Assembly: GCA_039026915.1 (NCBI GenBank)
Contig: JBCCLJ010000004.1
Span: 23,507 to 87,506, forward strand
Reading direction: 5' to 3'
Length of the DNA: 64,000 nt
Origin: JBCCLJ01 sp039026915
GTDB lineage: Bacteria; Acidobacteriota; Thermoanaerobaculia; Multivoradales; Multivoraceae
In this document: piece by piece, positions 24,384-35,100 of the stretch
Position numbering within the stretch: position 1 is the first letter of the stretch
Layout of the letters: the number at the start of each line of letters is the position of its first letter
Program-made: the position numbers and the translations under genes
The notes under the pieces: model-generated
Databases searched by the model: none
What the model saw: only the letters and a program-made list of their open reading frames with translations
What the model was told of the DNA's origin: nothing

Positions 24384-25517
24384 CTACTTCGACACGAGGA
24401 GCTGAGGGCCTGCCAAGCGCTCGGCGAGTGCCTCGGCCAGTGTCTGTGAGCCGAGCTGGGAGAAGTGGAATGGATCCGAGAAGTGCTCGTCACGGTCGAG
24501 GATCACCGTCGCGTCCACGTAGAGGGTCCCATCGTGCTCGCTGGCCACCTCCCGAAGTGTCTCATTGAGCTGATCCAGGGCGCGAAAGGCCCCGGCTTCT
24601 TCGATTCTCAACCACGACTCCAGGTAGTTCCGATCGAAAGCTCTTGCGTCCTCGCGAACCCTCATCGGCTGAGCGACGAGAACGGGAGTGGCTCCTGAAT
24701 CTCTTGCGAGAGCGACCCAGGAGCGAACGTTGCGCCGGAAGACCTGCTTCGCCTCCGGAGCGATCGACCGGGCGAGGCTGTACTCTTCCGGCGGCAATCG
24801 GGGTCGGAAGTAAGCGAGCAGAATGCTCCTGTGCAGCAGAGAGGGAGGGGCAGTGTCGAAGCCGAGTGCACCTCTCAGGATCGCAGCGTGGTCGACGTAC
24901 TCCTTGTCGAAGGGGCGGAGCGACGCTGGTTGTATGTCGTTCACGCCCTGAAAAAGCAAGGCGATCTTCGGCTGTAGGTCCCTATCTCGTACCGCAAACG
25001 AGATGACGTTCTCGAGGGAGGTCCAACCAGGAAAACCCGCGTTCCAGACTTCTGCCTCAAACCCGAGACCCTTCAGTCTCTGCTCCAGCAACATCGGCCA
25101 CGAAGCCTGATCGTTGCTCGCAAGGAGATCGAAGGCCGCCGAGCCCCCCGCGACCAGGATGCGTGGCCGCTCAGTGGGTCCAGGTCGATCCGGTCCACGG
25201 TAGCCGAGCTCGTTGAAAGAGGCGCTTCTCTCGCCGAGGGCTACGCTCGAACTCGCGCGCGGGGCGACATTCAAGAACGGATGTCTTTGGTAGATGTCGA
25301 GCACATCGGATTGTTGCTGGTAGGAACTCCACTCCGCTGTAGACGGCCACTCACCACGGGTCACTCGTCCGCCGATCCGGGCCATCAGCTCGGCTCCAGC
25401 GAGCACGAGTGCTGCAGCAACGACGACCACGCTGAAGATCAGTGCTCTCTGCACGGCGCCAGCGATTCCGCTGCGAAGACTCGGTGCGGAGGATCTTTCC
25501 CTTGGATCGGTCGACAT
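24384..25517 (-). CDS. Membrane-anchored SGNH/GDSL hydrolase-like protein
   Basis: 377 residues from ATG 25517 (an in-frame start at 25577 is possible but adds no family sequence). One N-terminal membrane helix (ALIFSVVVVAAALVLAGAEL) is followed by an SGNH domain: block I PRILVAGGSAAFD with the nucleophile Ser, block III LLFQGVNDI, and the catalytic pair in DPFHFSQLG near the C-terminus. Such anchored SGNH enzymes remove or transfer O-acetyl groups on glycans. The gene follows the sulfatase-like gene by 155 bp and may share its transcript; GT-C genes are near. Substrate unknown. Confidence 0.85.
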   Translation of the reverse strand: MSTDPRERSSAPSLRSGIAGAVQRALIFSVVVVAAALVLAGAELMARIGGRVTRGEWPSTAEWSSYQQQSDVLDIYQRHPFLNVAPRASSSVALGERSASFNELGYRGPDRPGPTERPRILVAGGSAAFDLLASNDQASWPMLLEQRLKGLGFEAEVWNAGFPGWTSLENVISFAVRDRDLQPKIALLFQGVNDIQPASLRPFDKEYVDHAAILRGALGFDTAPPSLLHRSILLAYFRPRLPPEEYSLARSIAPEAKQVFRRNVRSWVALARDSGATPVLVAQPMRVREDARAFDRNYLESWLRIEEAGAFRALDQLNETLREVASEHDGTLYVDATVILDRDEHFSDPFHFSQLGSQTLAEALAERLAGPQLLVSK

Positions 25518-25672
25518 CGCGAGGGACTCTAGCAAGCTGAACTCAGCGAAGACCGAGAGCAGCCGGTCGCCGCGCAATCACACGAAGGCCTGCCTTCGTC
25601 GAGAAGGCAGCTGCATCGGTTCGGTGCCAGCCACCGGCTCCAGGATCCACGCGAGCCGGAGGTGGAAGAGCC

Positions 25673-27493
25673 TCAGTTCGTATAGCCGAGGGCGCCAAGT
25701 CTCTTTCGCACGCTCTGGCTCACCTCGCCGGGCTCCGGAGTCGTCCTGTCCGGCCGAAACACGAACACCGTCAGGTCGGCATTCAAGGAGGATCGCGCGG
25801 GGAGCCATGAACGAACGGCGATGTTCGTCGGGCGAAGGACCGGCGAAGGAGTAGGACGCATCGTTCCCGTCTGAATCATCGCGTTGTCCGCTCGAATGCT
25901 CTGGATCTTTGCGGACTCGCTCAGCAAGAGCCCGCGAAGAGGCATCCCCGGTTCGTCGGTGAGAGACAGCTTGATCACGAAGCTCTCAGCTTGCTCCGCT
26001 ATGTCGACTTGGTCTGCTTCCGACAAGAAGTAGGGGATGGGATCCTCGAGCGGCGAGTCGGCGACGATCGTGATCGTAGCGACCTCGTTCGATCCGGAGC
26101 CTCGAAAGAGAACTCGCGTCCCTGGGGTGGTCCCGAGAAGCCTGCGGTGAATCTCGAGCTCGAGGTCGCGTTCGCTGGGTGCCAGTCGAACCCTCGGCTG
26201 CCTCTCCAGGGGATCGTTGGCCAGGTTGATTGCTGCGATCGGGGGAAGTCTGGCCCTGTCGAGCTGCTCCAAATGCAGAGCGAGAGGATCCTCTTCGCGG
26301 CGTTCATCGCGGGCGTTGAACAGAATGAGCTTGTGGTCTCCTAGAACAGCGCCTGCCCGAAGCGGGCCACTCGAGAGATGTTGGAAGAACACGGGCCGAC
26401 GCGACGGCTTGCGCATTCCATCAACGACGGAGAGAAGACTCTCGCCGCTGAGTCCCTCCGAAGCCAGACCCGCCGCATCAAGGAGCGTTGGAGCGATGTC
26501 AGCCAGACCGACCGCTTCTTCGACGTGAGCGCGACCCGACGTCCTCTTCGACCAGGAGATGACGAGCGGCACCCGAACCTGCTCCTCGTACAGGGTCTGG
26601 CCGTGCTTCCATCCTTCATGCTCGTAGAACTCCTCGCCGTGGTCCGATGTGAAAACGACGAGAGTCTCTCTAGGAGACGTTTCTGCGAGACGGTCGATCA
26701 GGTCGGCCACAAAGCGATCGAGGTATCGAACTTCGTCGTCGTAGAGACTGGAGAAGCGGTTGGCGGCGTGATCTGGATCCACGCGGATACGACCGGCATA
26801 GACACCGTGTACGTTGTCGCCGGCAACAGGCTGTTGGGGGTCGGAGCGCCCTTGGCCGGAAGCGATCAGTGGATTGAGGTACGGATCGTGAGGATCCAGG
26901 TAATGCGCCCAGAGGAAGAACGGCGTGTCGTCGCTCTGCTCAGCCAGAAACTGCTCGAGCCACGGCTGAAGCTGGTCCTGTGCGTTGAGGGAGAGCGACT
27001 CCACGACGGGCTCAGCGATCTGGAACTCCTCGAAGCCTCTTCCGAAACCCTCTTCCGGTTGAAGGGTCGGGTTGGCGACGAAAGCCGCGGTGCGGTAGCC
27101 CGCGTCACGAAGGCGCTCGGCGAGGGTCGGTACGGCGGCGGGAATGTCGTAGAGCGTTGATCCCGCAAACCCGAGTTCGTCGGGGAGGTAGCCGCTGAGC
27201 AGGCTGGCCATCGACGGGAGCGTCCAGGGCGCATGGGCGTAGGCGCGTTCGAACACGACGCCATTCTCCGCGAGGCGCTCGCAGATCTCGGTGCCGGTGT
27301 CTCGCTCTGGGGAGCTCATGCACGGGAGGCGGTCGGCTCGGAGGGTGTCGACGACGATGAGCACGAGATTCGGTTTCTGCTCGTCGACGCCACACCCGGC
27401 GAGAGCCAAGAGGACGAGAAATGGACGGATGACAAGAGAGGCTGCCTTCCAGCGTTCGGCTGCACCACGGGGCGCCTGGGGCGACGAGACCAA
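25673..27493 (-). CDS. Sulfatase-fold lipoprotein lacking the Cys-x-Pro-x-Arg signature
   Basis: About 606 residues if started at TTG 27493; the lipobox (LVLLALAGC) lies near residue 35, and upstream in-frame ATGs would add low-complexity sequence. The alkaline-phosphatase/sulfatase fold is clear: PNLVLIVVDTLRADRL (metal-binding Asp), VFERAYAHAPWTLPSMASLLSG, and TSDHGEEFYEHEGWKHGQT with the DHG and His ligands. The catalytic motif CxPSR of formylglycine sulfatases is replaced by TLPSM: Thr at the nucleophile position and Met for Arg. Catalysis would then be Thr-based, as in phosphoethanolamine/phosphoglycerol transferases of this superfamily. The C-terminal 200 residues are beta-rich and unassigned. 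It may modify or strip phosphorylated envelope glycans. Confidence 0.85.
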   Translation of the reverse strand: MVSSPQAPRGAAERWKAASLVIRPFLVLLALAGCGVDEQKPNLVLIVVDTLRADRLPCMSSPERDTGTEICERLAENGVVFERAYAHAPWTLPSMASLLSGYLPDELGFAGSTLYDIPAAVPTLAERLRDAGYRTAAFVANPTLQPEEGFGRGFEEFQIAEPVVESLSLNAQDQLQPWLEQFLAEQSDDTPFFLWAHYLDPHDPYLNPLIASGQGRSDPQQPVAGDNVHGVYAGRIRVDPDHAANRFSSLYDDEVRYLDRFVADLIDRLAETSPRETLVVFTSDHGEEFYEHEGWKHGQTLYEEQVRVPLVISWSKRTSGRAHVEEAVGLADIAPTLLDAAGLASEGLSGESLLSVVDGMRKPSRRPVFFQHLSSGPLRAGAVLGDHKLILFNARDERREEDPLALHLEQLDRARLPPIAAINLANDPLERQPRVRLAPSERDLELEIHRRLLGTTPGTRVLFRGSGSNEVATITIVADSPLEDPIPYFLSEADQVDIAEQAESFVIKLSLTDEPGMPLRGLLLSESAKIQSIRADNAMIQTGTMRPTPSPVLRPTNIAVRSWLPARSSLNADLTVFVFRPDRTTPEPGEVSQSVRKRLGALGYTN

Positions 27494-28232
27494 CGTGTGC
27501 GGCGGTCGTCGGCTCGGCGCTGTCGCGCTGCAGGCGTCGATACGCTCTCGGCCGATCGATGGGGCGGCTCGGATGTGTGAGCTGGACGACGCTCTGAAGG
27601 GCATTTCCATGGAACTCCAACGCTCGATGGCTGTTCTCCATCGTCCTGGGCTGCTGGAGTGCTGCCGGGGCTCTCGACGACTCGGCGAACTCCGCGGACT
27701 CTCGCGAGGCCGATACGACTCAGAGCAGAAGCGTCGCAGCCGATCATACAAGCGCCCTGCCTGTTCCCCGTGAGGCTAAGCGAGACCAGGCCGGCGCGTG
27801 CTCTCGCGCCTGATGAAGACCCTCCAAAGTCGCTGTGAACTGGTCGGCGCGGAGCGCCTGTCGCATCCGTCCGGCGTGGAGCGCACGGGAGAGTTCGGGG
27901 ACCGCCCGCCGACAAGGGTCCTGGAGCCTGCTGCCGGCGCTCGTATCTCCGTCGACTCCCTGCTGAGTCTCTTGCGGAGTCGGCCGATCGCAGGGACGTT
28001 GAGCTGTCGGCATGGCAGCGGGTACCCCGTTGGCTCCGCGTCCTGGCCGGGTAGCGGGATCCCCGTCAGCGTTCGCTACTCTCCGCAAGGGAGTTGTCCG
28101 TCCGATCCTTCCCGGCGCCTAGCGGCTCGGCGGTCACGTCGTCGTTTGGTCCCACCCTGGCTCGAGCAGGCCGCGCGGGCGTCTTGCGATCGCCGGTTCG
28201 GTCCGTCTCCGTGGGCGTAGGATGCTCTCGCG
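27494..28232. other. 739-bp intergenic region, no gene recognised
   Basis: Lies between the sulfatase-like gene (minus) and the plus-strand GT-C gene and presumably contains both promoters. Several overlapping open frames occur, but their translations are Arg/Ser/Pro-rich shadows without a ribosome-binding site. The uncertain start of the sulfatase gene may use part of the first 250 bp. Confidence 0.4.
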
Positions 28233-29984
28233 ATGCGTTCTAGTTCTCGAGCCGCCACGGAGCCGGCTGCGCCGACGGAGTCCAGGAAGGAGTTCGTGCC
28301 GGTTCAGCTGGCTGTTGTTCTGGGCGCAGCGCTCCCGTATCTGCTGCGCGGGCGCTCCGGTTTTGCCAGCGAGGACTTCGTGATCCTGCGGCAGTTGGCG
28401 TCCAACAGCTTTGCCGATCTTCTGCGGGACAACTTCACCGGCCCGTGGCTCGGACTCGAGATGCTGGACTTCTACCGGCCGCTGTCCACCCTGATCCTGA
28501 AGGTCCTCGTCATCTTGTGCGGCCTCGATGCCGAGTGGATCTCAGCCGTTCATGCGCTCTTCCATGGGGCCTGTTCTCTGCTGATAGGGCGTCTTGTTTT
28601 CAGGCTCCTTCCGAAGCTGGGAGCGATGATCGGCTGGAGCGCGGCGATCGTTTTCGCCGTCCACCCACTCGCCCCGAACACCGTCGCGTTCATCGCTAGT
28701 TTCTCGACTCTCTACTCGACGCTGTTCGGACTCCTTGCCCTGGATGTTGTGACCCGCAGGGCCGCTCTGTCGCCTCTTGCGGTCGCGCTCTTCGCGGCCT
28801 CGATGCTCTGCTACGAGCAGGCCGTCGTGTTTCCGTTCCTGGGCGCGGCCTCGTTGCTACTCATTGAGGCCGACGCTCGGAGGATCCGCTGGGCCTGGGC
28901 CGTGAGCGTTGCAGTTGCGGTGGGGTACCTGGCGGTTCGATCTCTCGCCGTGGGCGCGGCAGTCGGCGGCTATGAGTCCACCCGAGAGCGCCTGTTGGCC
29001 GCGACCCCTGCGGAAACGGTCTCTGCGATCTTGGAGAACGCTGCGCGAGTTGCAGTACCTTCTTGGCAATGGCAGCCGAGCTTCCTTGTTCTGGCGGTGA
29101 TCACGCTCGGAGTCGCGACGTGGGCTGCGGCGTCCGTCCGATCTGGAGGGAGACTCCGAGAGCTTGCCGTCCCCTCTTTTGGGGCGTTGTGGTGGGCCGT
29201 GTGTGCTGCTCCCTTTGGCTTCGCGCGCATCGTGCCCGCGAATGCTCGCTACACCTACATGGGTATCGCGGGGCTGGTGCTGCTGCTCTGCGGGTTGCTG
29301 GGGCTTTCTCGGCGTCTGGCGGGCCGCCGAGCCTCGACGGTCATTCTGTGCCTCCTCAGCCTCGGGTATCTCTTGGCACTCGATCTGCGTCTGAAGGAGA
29401 TGCGGGCCGCCTCGGCTCTCGCGGCGAGAGTTGCGGATCAGACCTCAGCGAGCACCCGAGATGTTCCGCTTGCTGTTCTGCGTGTGCCGCGGTTCATCAA
29501 CGGCCCGAGAGGCGAGCCGGTTGCGCAGGTACTCAACTGGGGACTCAGCGACTCGCTCGATGCGTTGTTTGATCGAAGTGGCCGCCTCACTTATCCCGTC
29601 GATGAGGTTGGCGCACGAGCCCTGGGCCCGGCGGCCGGACAGGGGCACCTGGACGTCGTTCGCTGGAGCGGCAAGTCGCTGGAGCGAGCCGCGACGGCTC
29701 CGCTGAGTGAGTGCGTTGAGAGCCGTCTCGAGGGAGATCTCCTCACTCTGAACCGAGACCAGTGTGCCCAGTGTAGGTATCGGCTCGTGGTCCTGTCTCC
29801 CGTGGGCGACAACGTCCTCGAGCTTCGGGGCGAGTCGGTGGCCCTCCCCGCAGACACGATGACGACGATGCGAGCCCTTTGGGTAACGCCGGAGGGTGAC
29901 TTCTCACTGCCTGTTCTCGCCTGGGTGCTCCGAGGAGAGGCAGAGGACCTTTGTACGTCGAAGGTCCATCTCGTCTTGGAGTAG
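28233..29984 (+). CDS. GT-C-like multi-pass membrane protein (TMTC/Pmt-like)
   Basis: 583 residues with about ten hydrophobic helices. The first periplasmic loop has SEDFVILRQLA, an acidic motif typical of GT-C enzymes, then MLDFYRPLSTL. HPLAPNTVAFIASFSTLYSTLFGLLAL closely resembles the HPxxTEAVAWIxGRxDLLAxLF helix of TMTC-type O-mannosyltransferases. The C-terminal 180 residues are a periplasmic domain with CxxC (CAQCRYRLVVLSP). It probably transfers a sugar from a polyprenyl-phosphate donor to an envelope acceptor. It is convergent with the next GT-C gene (41 bp apart). Confidence 0.75.
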   Translation: MRSSSRAATEPAAPTESRKEFVPVQLAVVLGAALPYLLRGRSGFASEDFVILRQLASNSFADLLRDNFTGPWLGLEMLDFYRPLSTLILKVLVILCGLDAEWISAVHALFHGACSLLIGRLVFRLLPKLGAMIGWSAAIVFAVHPLAPNTVAFIASFSTLYSTLFGLLALDVVTRRAALSPLAVALFAASMLCYEQAVVFPFLGAASLLLIEADARRIRWAWAVSVAVAVGYLAVRSLAVGAAVGGYESTRERLLAATPAETVSAILENAARVAVPSWQWQPSFLVLAVITLGVATWAAASVRSGGRLRELAVPSFGALWWAVCAAPFGFARIVPANARYTYMGIAGLVLLLCGLLGLSRRLAGRRASTVILCLLSLGYLLALDLRLKEMRAASALAARVADQTSASTRDVPLAVLRVPRFINGPRGEPVAQVLNWGLSDSLDALFDRSGRLTYPVDEVGARALGPAAGQGHLDVVRWSGKSLERAATAPLSECVESRLEGDLLTLNRDQCAQCRYRLVVLSPVGDNVLELRGESVALPADTMTTMRALWVTPEGDFSLPVLAWVLRGEAEDLCTSKVHLVLE

Positions 29985-30025
29985 GCGATGTCCTGGCCTC
30001 GACATCGGCGAGTTCGCCAGAGCTG

Positions 30026-31552
30026 TCACTCTCGCGTCTCCGTGGAGGGCGACAGGCGTCGCCGGTACAGTGAGACGGTGCCTCTGCCTGAGCTCGGGTC
30101 TTCGTATTGGACGACCAGGTCGTAGCTGAGCGCGAGATCGGCCCACTGATCAACACCGTACTCGGCACGAAAGAGCGGAACCTCCACGAGGTAGTCCGGT
30201 GGATGCTCATCCAGCGTCTTGGTGATGTCGCCGCTCCGTTTGCCTTCAAGTGCCTCCGGCGACACGAGGGCCAGTAGATCGAGGACGCGGTGCTCATTCG
30301 CGAAGTACCCGATCACTCCAATCTCGATGGCGGCGACCGTGCCTGCTGGCTCCGCATGCAGTGCTTCGCCAACGGCTCGATAGACCTCGTAGCGCGGATC
30401 CGGAGGCTCTCCCCACATCGTGGCTGCCTGAGACGACACTCGAGCAAGAGCGAGAAGCGCAATCAACGTCGCCAAGACTCTGACGGGCGTCCGCAGCTTC
30501 GACCCACGCTGTCCAAGCAGCTCTTGGACTTCGGTTGCACCAACGCTCGTCAGGTAGAACAGCCCCAGCATCGTAGAGACGTGGTACCAGGGGGCGAACG
30601 GTACACCCACAGCTCGGTAGAAGACCTCGTGTGAGACGAGCCACAAACCAAAGACGAGAGCCTGGGAGCTTCTTCTCCTAGCCAAGACCAGGATCCCCGT
30701 CGTAGCCAACGCCAAGAGGACAGCGATCAGGGCATAGTCCTGGCTGAAGGTGCGAAGCAGCCACGAGCCTTGGGCGACGTCATAGGCGAAATCTGGACTC
30801 GCCTCAGCTCTCTTGGACTCCAGCGTTTGGGGAACGACTCGTCCGAAGTAGAGCTGAAGAGCCGCGACGAAAGCGAGGGATGGAGCGCCTAGAGACGCTG
30901 CGAACGACACGGGAATGGTGCGGTGCCGGAGGTAGTAAGCGGCGAGCAGCGGGGGAAGAGCGAGAGCCGCGTCGAAGCGTAGCGAAAGTGCGACCGCCAT
31001 GAGCAGACCGGACAGCCAGGCAGGTCCTTTCCCCAAGAGGCTCACGATCGACCAGCTGACGAGGGCGGCGACAGGAAAACTCTCGGCTCCGTACACCTCC
31101 ACGTTCCACCGTGCAAAGAGCGACAGCAGGAGGAAGATCAGGGAAGACGCGATCGAGGCCGCCCCGGAACAGCGCTGAACCAAGACGGCGAGACTCGCAA
31201 TCGAAACGAGCGACGCCAGGGTCCCGAAAGCGGCCGGCCCGATCAGTTGCCCGGACAAGAAGGTGGCTAGCCCCAGCAGAAGGGCATAACCGGGTGCGCT
31301 CGTGCCGAGGACGCGTTCCCCGTCGTTGTAGCAGAGGCAGCCGGACTCCGCGAACTGCTGAGCGTAGCGATAGGTGATGAAGGAGTCGTCGTAGGAGGCT
31401 CCCCAGAATCCCAATGCCTGAAGCAGCAGAAGAGCCAGAGCTGCGAGACCGCCAGCGACCTGAAGAGCGCTCGGGGTCTTCGTAGCGATAGATGGCTTCT
31501 CTTCCACAGCAGCAAGACGACCTTTCCAGTCGAGCCTGACCGACGGGCGCAA
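30026..31552 (-). CDS. GT-C family membrane glycosyltransferase (ArnT/AftB-like)
   Basis: 508 residues with about ten membrane helices. The first external loop has the family motif YDDSFITYRYAQQFAESG...GERVLGTSAPGYALLLG, with the DD catalytic pair. The C-terminal domain contains IGVIGYFANEHRVLDLLALVSPEAL, a conserved block of this group. These enzymes use polyprenyl-linked sugar donors outside the inner membrane. With the convergent TMTC-like protein and the SGNH and sulfatase-like enzymes it forms a plausible envelope-glycan locus. The acceptor cannot be told. Confidence 0.85.
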   Translation of the reverse strand: MRPSVRLDWKGRLAAVEEKPSIATKTPSALQVAGGLAALALLLLQALGFWGASYDDSFITYRYAQQFAESGCLCYNDGERVLGTSAPGYALLLGLATFLSGQLIGPAAFGTLASLVSIASLAVLVQRCSGAASIASSLIFLLLSLFARWNVEVYGAESFPVAALVSWSIVSLLGKGPAWLSGLLMAVALSLRFDAALALPPLLAAYYLRHRTIPVSFAASLGAPSLAFVAALQLYFGRVVPQTLESKRAEASPDFAYDVAQGSWLLRTFSQDYALIAVLLALATTGILVLARRRSSQALVFGLWLVSHEVFYRAVGVPFAPWYHVSTMLGLFYLTSVGATEVQELLGQRGSKLRTPVRVLATLIALLALARVSSQAATMWGEPPDPRYEVYRAVGEALHAEPAGTVAAIEIGVIGYFANEHRVLDLLALVSPEALEGKRSGDITKTLDEHPPDYLVEVPLFRAEYGVDQWADLALSYDLVVQYEDPSSGRGTVSLYRRRLSPSTETRE

Positions 31553-31676
31553 AGTATCACCCGTCTGCGGTTTGACAGCGAGTCAATAGACCTGCGACAC
31601 CGGCGCTCGACCGCTCGACCCGACGAGCCTCGCAGCTCGGACTGCGACGCCTCTTCGAGCCGCCGTGCACCGCCGC

Positions 31677-32114
31677 TCAGGGCCGCGGGCTGACGCTGCG
31701 GTTGAGCGATGCCTGAATGACGGCGAAGGACAGCGCCGTGCTCCAGCCAATGAGGAGGACACCGTTCAGCGCTTCGATGCCCGTCAGCAATCGCCACGGA
31801 GGCTCGAGCGTCACGTCGCCGTAGCCGAGCGTGGTGAAGGTGGCGCAGGAGAAGTAGATCGACTCCTCGAAGGAGGCGACGCCGGTCTCCGGGAGCAGGT
31901 AGTACGTCGTGGCCCAGAGCAGGATCTCGATCATATGGAGAAGGATCAGCACCAGTGCCGTCTGTGCGAGGATGCCCAGCACCCAGAAGAAGCTGTGCGA
32001 CTCGTCGTCGCGGACAAGGGCGCGCAGATGATGAACCCAGGCCGCGGTCCCCACCGCGTGAACGAAGACGGTGCCGCAGACGAGCGCTCCGGCGATCAGC
32101 AGAAGGATCAGCAC
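31677..32114 (-). CDS. Two-helix K+ channel (Ion_trans_2)
   Basis: 145 residues. It has three or four hydrophobic segments and a pore loop with the K+ selectivity filter TTLGYGD, preceded by FEESIYFSCATF. There is no RCK/TrkA domain, so it is a small ungated or tetrameric MthK/KcsA-like channel. It lies 28 bp after the RND gene on the same strand and could be the last gene of that operon. A decayed second copy of its pore lies at 24315-24381. Confidence 0.88.
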   Translation of the reverse strand: MLILLLIAGALVCGTVFVHAVGTAAWVHHLRALVRDDESHSFFWVLGILAQTALVLILLHMIEILLWATTYYLLPETGVASFEESIYFSCATFTTLGYGDVTLEPPWRLLTGIEALNGVLLIGWSTALSFAVIQASLNRSVSPRP

Positions 32115-32142
32115 GGTCGGCGCTCAGCGTCGCGTTCGCTCT

Positions 32143-35100
32143 TCATCCGGCGGCGTGGCTGTAGCCCTTGAAATCGACCCGATAGAGCAGGGTGTAGAGC
32201 ACCGGCACGACGAGCAGTGTCAGCAGGGTACTGACGACGAGCCCGAACATGATCGCCACGGCCATCGGTTCGAACATCGGGCCGCCGCCGAGGTAGAGCG
32301 GGATCATGCCGCCGAGCGTCGTCAGCGTGGTCAGCAGGATCGGGCGCATGCGGCGCTGGCACGCCTCGACGATCGCGGCCTGGGGCGAGCGCCCGAAGTC
32401 GTTCTGTTCGATCTCGATGCGATCGAGCAGCACGATCGCGTTGTTGATGACGATGCCGGCGAGTGAGATGACGCCGAGCATCGTCATGAACCCGAAGTAA
32501 GAACGCATCACGAGCAGGCCGACGGCGACGCCGATGAACGCGAGCGGCACGGTGGTGAGGATGATCGCCGGCTTGCGCAGCGAGTTGAACTGGAAGACCA
32601 GGAGGAAGACGATCAGAGCGCCGGCGATCGGCAGCTTGGCGGCGATCGAAGCGTTGGCCTTGGCCGAGTCTTCGTCTTCACCGCCGAGTGACCAGGTGGC
32701 GTCGCCGTTCCAGCCTTCGCTCTGCTCCTCGAGCCAGGGCGTTAGCTGCGCGTTGATCTCGGTGGCCGTGAGGCCCGGCTGCAGGTCGGCGAGCACGGAG
32801 ATCGTGCGCAGACGGTCGCGCCGCAGAATCTTGGCCGGCTGGAAGACGAGCTCGACGTCAGTGACCTGGTCGGCGGGGACGGAGCGACCCGAAGACTGCG
32901 AGAACACGTTGAGGCTGCCGAACTCGGTGTCACTGACCGCCTGGCGCGAGCGCAGCATGACCGGGATCTGGTCTTCGCCTTCCCGGTACGTGGTGGCCTC
33001 GATGCCGCTGAACGTGCCCTGCAGCGAAGCGGCGATGTCCTGGTGCGTGACGCCCGCACGCTGTGCGTTGGCGTCGTTTACGTTGATCAGCAGTTTCTTC
33101 GAGCGCGGCCCCCAGTCATCGCGCACGTTCTGCGTCCCGTTGAGCGCACGCACGCCCGCCTTCACCTGCTCGGCAATCACGCCGACGCGCGCGGGGTCGC
33201 GACCGGCGATGCGCACCTCGATCGGTGTACCTCCTCCGGGGCCCGTGCCGATCGGCTCGATCGTCGCGTCGAGGCCCGGGATGTCATTGCAGTACTGCTG
33301 CAGTTTCTGAATCAGCTCCTGCTGGCGTGTCCAGTCGTTCGTGTTGGCGACGAGCACGCCGTACTCCGGCGAGACCTGGGAGCCGGTGAAGCCGAGCACG
33401 AACATCGGAGCGCTGTCGCCGATGAAGCTGGTGAAGTCCAGCACTCCCGGCTCGTCGCTTCCTTCCTGGGTCATGAGCTCCGTGGCGATGTACTGCTCGA
33501 TGTCCGAGATCACCGCTTCGGTCGAAGTGAGCGGCGTGCCCGTGGGCATGTTGAAGGTCGCGGTGAAGGTGGCACGGTCGTTGTCCGGGAAGAAGATCAC
33601 CGGTACGAGAGCGAAGAGCTGCAGCGACCCGAAGAAGGCGAGTCCCACGACGACCATCGAGAGGACCGGTCGCTTCGTGGCGGCCACCAGGACGGAGCGA
33701 TAGGTCGCGTAGACGCCGCCGCCGAAGCTCTCTTCGCCGCCCTCCGATTTCTTGACGCGCAGGAAGGTGACACAAAGGAGCGGGATCAACGTCAGCGCCA
33801 GCGCCCAGGAAGACAGCAGCGTGATCGTCACGACCTTGAAGAGAGAAGCGGTGTACTCGCCGACGGCGGACTCGGCGAGGTAGATCGGCAGGAAGGCTGC
33901 CGCGGTGGTGAGCGACGAGACGAGGAGCGACATGCGTAGCTCCTTCGACGATCCAACGGCCGCGTCGATCGCCGATTTGCCTTCCTGCATCTGGACGAGA
34001 ATGCTCTCGGACATGACGATGGCGTTGTCGACGAGCAGACCGAGCGCGATGATCAGCGCGGCCAGCGACATCTGATCGATGCCGACGCCGAACCAGGGCA
34101 TCGCCAGCAGCGCCAGCAGAATCGCCGTCGGAATGAGCGAGGCCACGACCAGGCCGGTGCGCAGGCCCAGGCTGATCAGCATGACGACCATGACGATGGT
34201 CACGGCCTGGATCAGGTTGCTGGCGAAGTCGCTGACCTTCTTGTCGACGATCGTCGCCTGATCGAGCACGACGTCGAGGTCGACGCCGATGGGAAGATCC
34301 TGCTCGAGGCGGTCGACCGTCTCCTGCACCTTCGGTCCGAGCTCGAGGATGTTGCCGCCGCCGCGCAGCGAGACGGCCAGCGCGAGAGCGCGCTCGCCGT
34401 TGACGTGTGTGCGGACCTGCGGTGGGTCCTCGTAGTCGCGACGGATCGAAGCGATCTCACGCAGGGGCACGAGAGCGCCGTCGGGAAGCGGGATGAGCGT
34501 GCTGGCGACGTCCTCGACCGACTCGAAGTTGCCCGAAGGCTCGATCACCAGCGTTTCGAAGGTGTCGCGGATCGTACCGCCCGGGTTGATGATGTTGCGA
34601 CTGCCCAGGATCGAGCTGAGGATGCCGGTCGACAGTCCGAGCTCGGCGAGCCGCGAGTTGTTGTACTCGACGAAGATCTGCTCTTCCTGCGCGCCGTAGA
34701 TTTCGACCTTGGCGGCGTCTGGGATGAGCAGCAGCTCGTCACGGACGCGGTCGGCGAGGTCTTTCTGCTCGGCGTAGGAGTAGCCTTCGGCGCGCAGCGT
34801 GATCACCGTTCCGAAGACGTCGCCGAACTCGTCGTCGACGGTGGGGCCGCGGATGCCTTCCGGAAGCTCGGGTTCGGTGCGCTCGACCTTGCGCCGCAGT
34901 CGATCCCAAATCGGTTGCAGCTCGGTGTAGCTCTCGAGCACGTTGACGTTGATCAGCGAGATGCCGGTCTTCGACGTGCTGGTGATCGACTCGAGCTCCG
35001 GCATCTCCTGGATCGCCTTTTCGAGCTTGTCGGTGACGAGGAGCTCGACGCGCTCTGGGCTGGCTCCCGGAAACTGCGTCATGACGACCGCCGTGCGGAT

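Noticed and set aside
27494..27751. Sulfatase gene start at ATG 27751
   Set aside because: It would put 80 low-complexity Arg/Ser/Pro residues before the lipoprotein signal. TTG 27493 gives a sensible signal peptide, although this start is also unproven.
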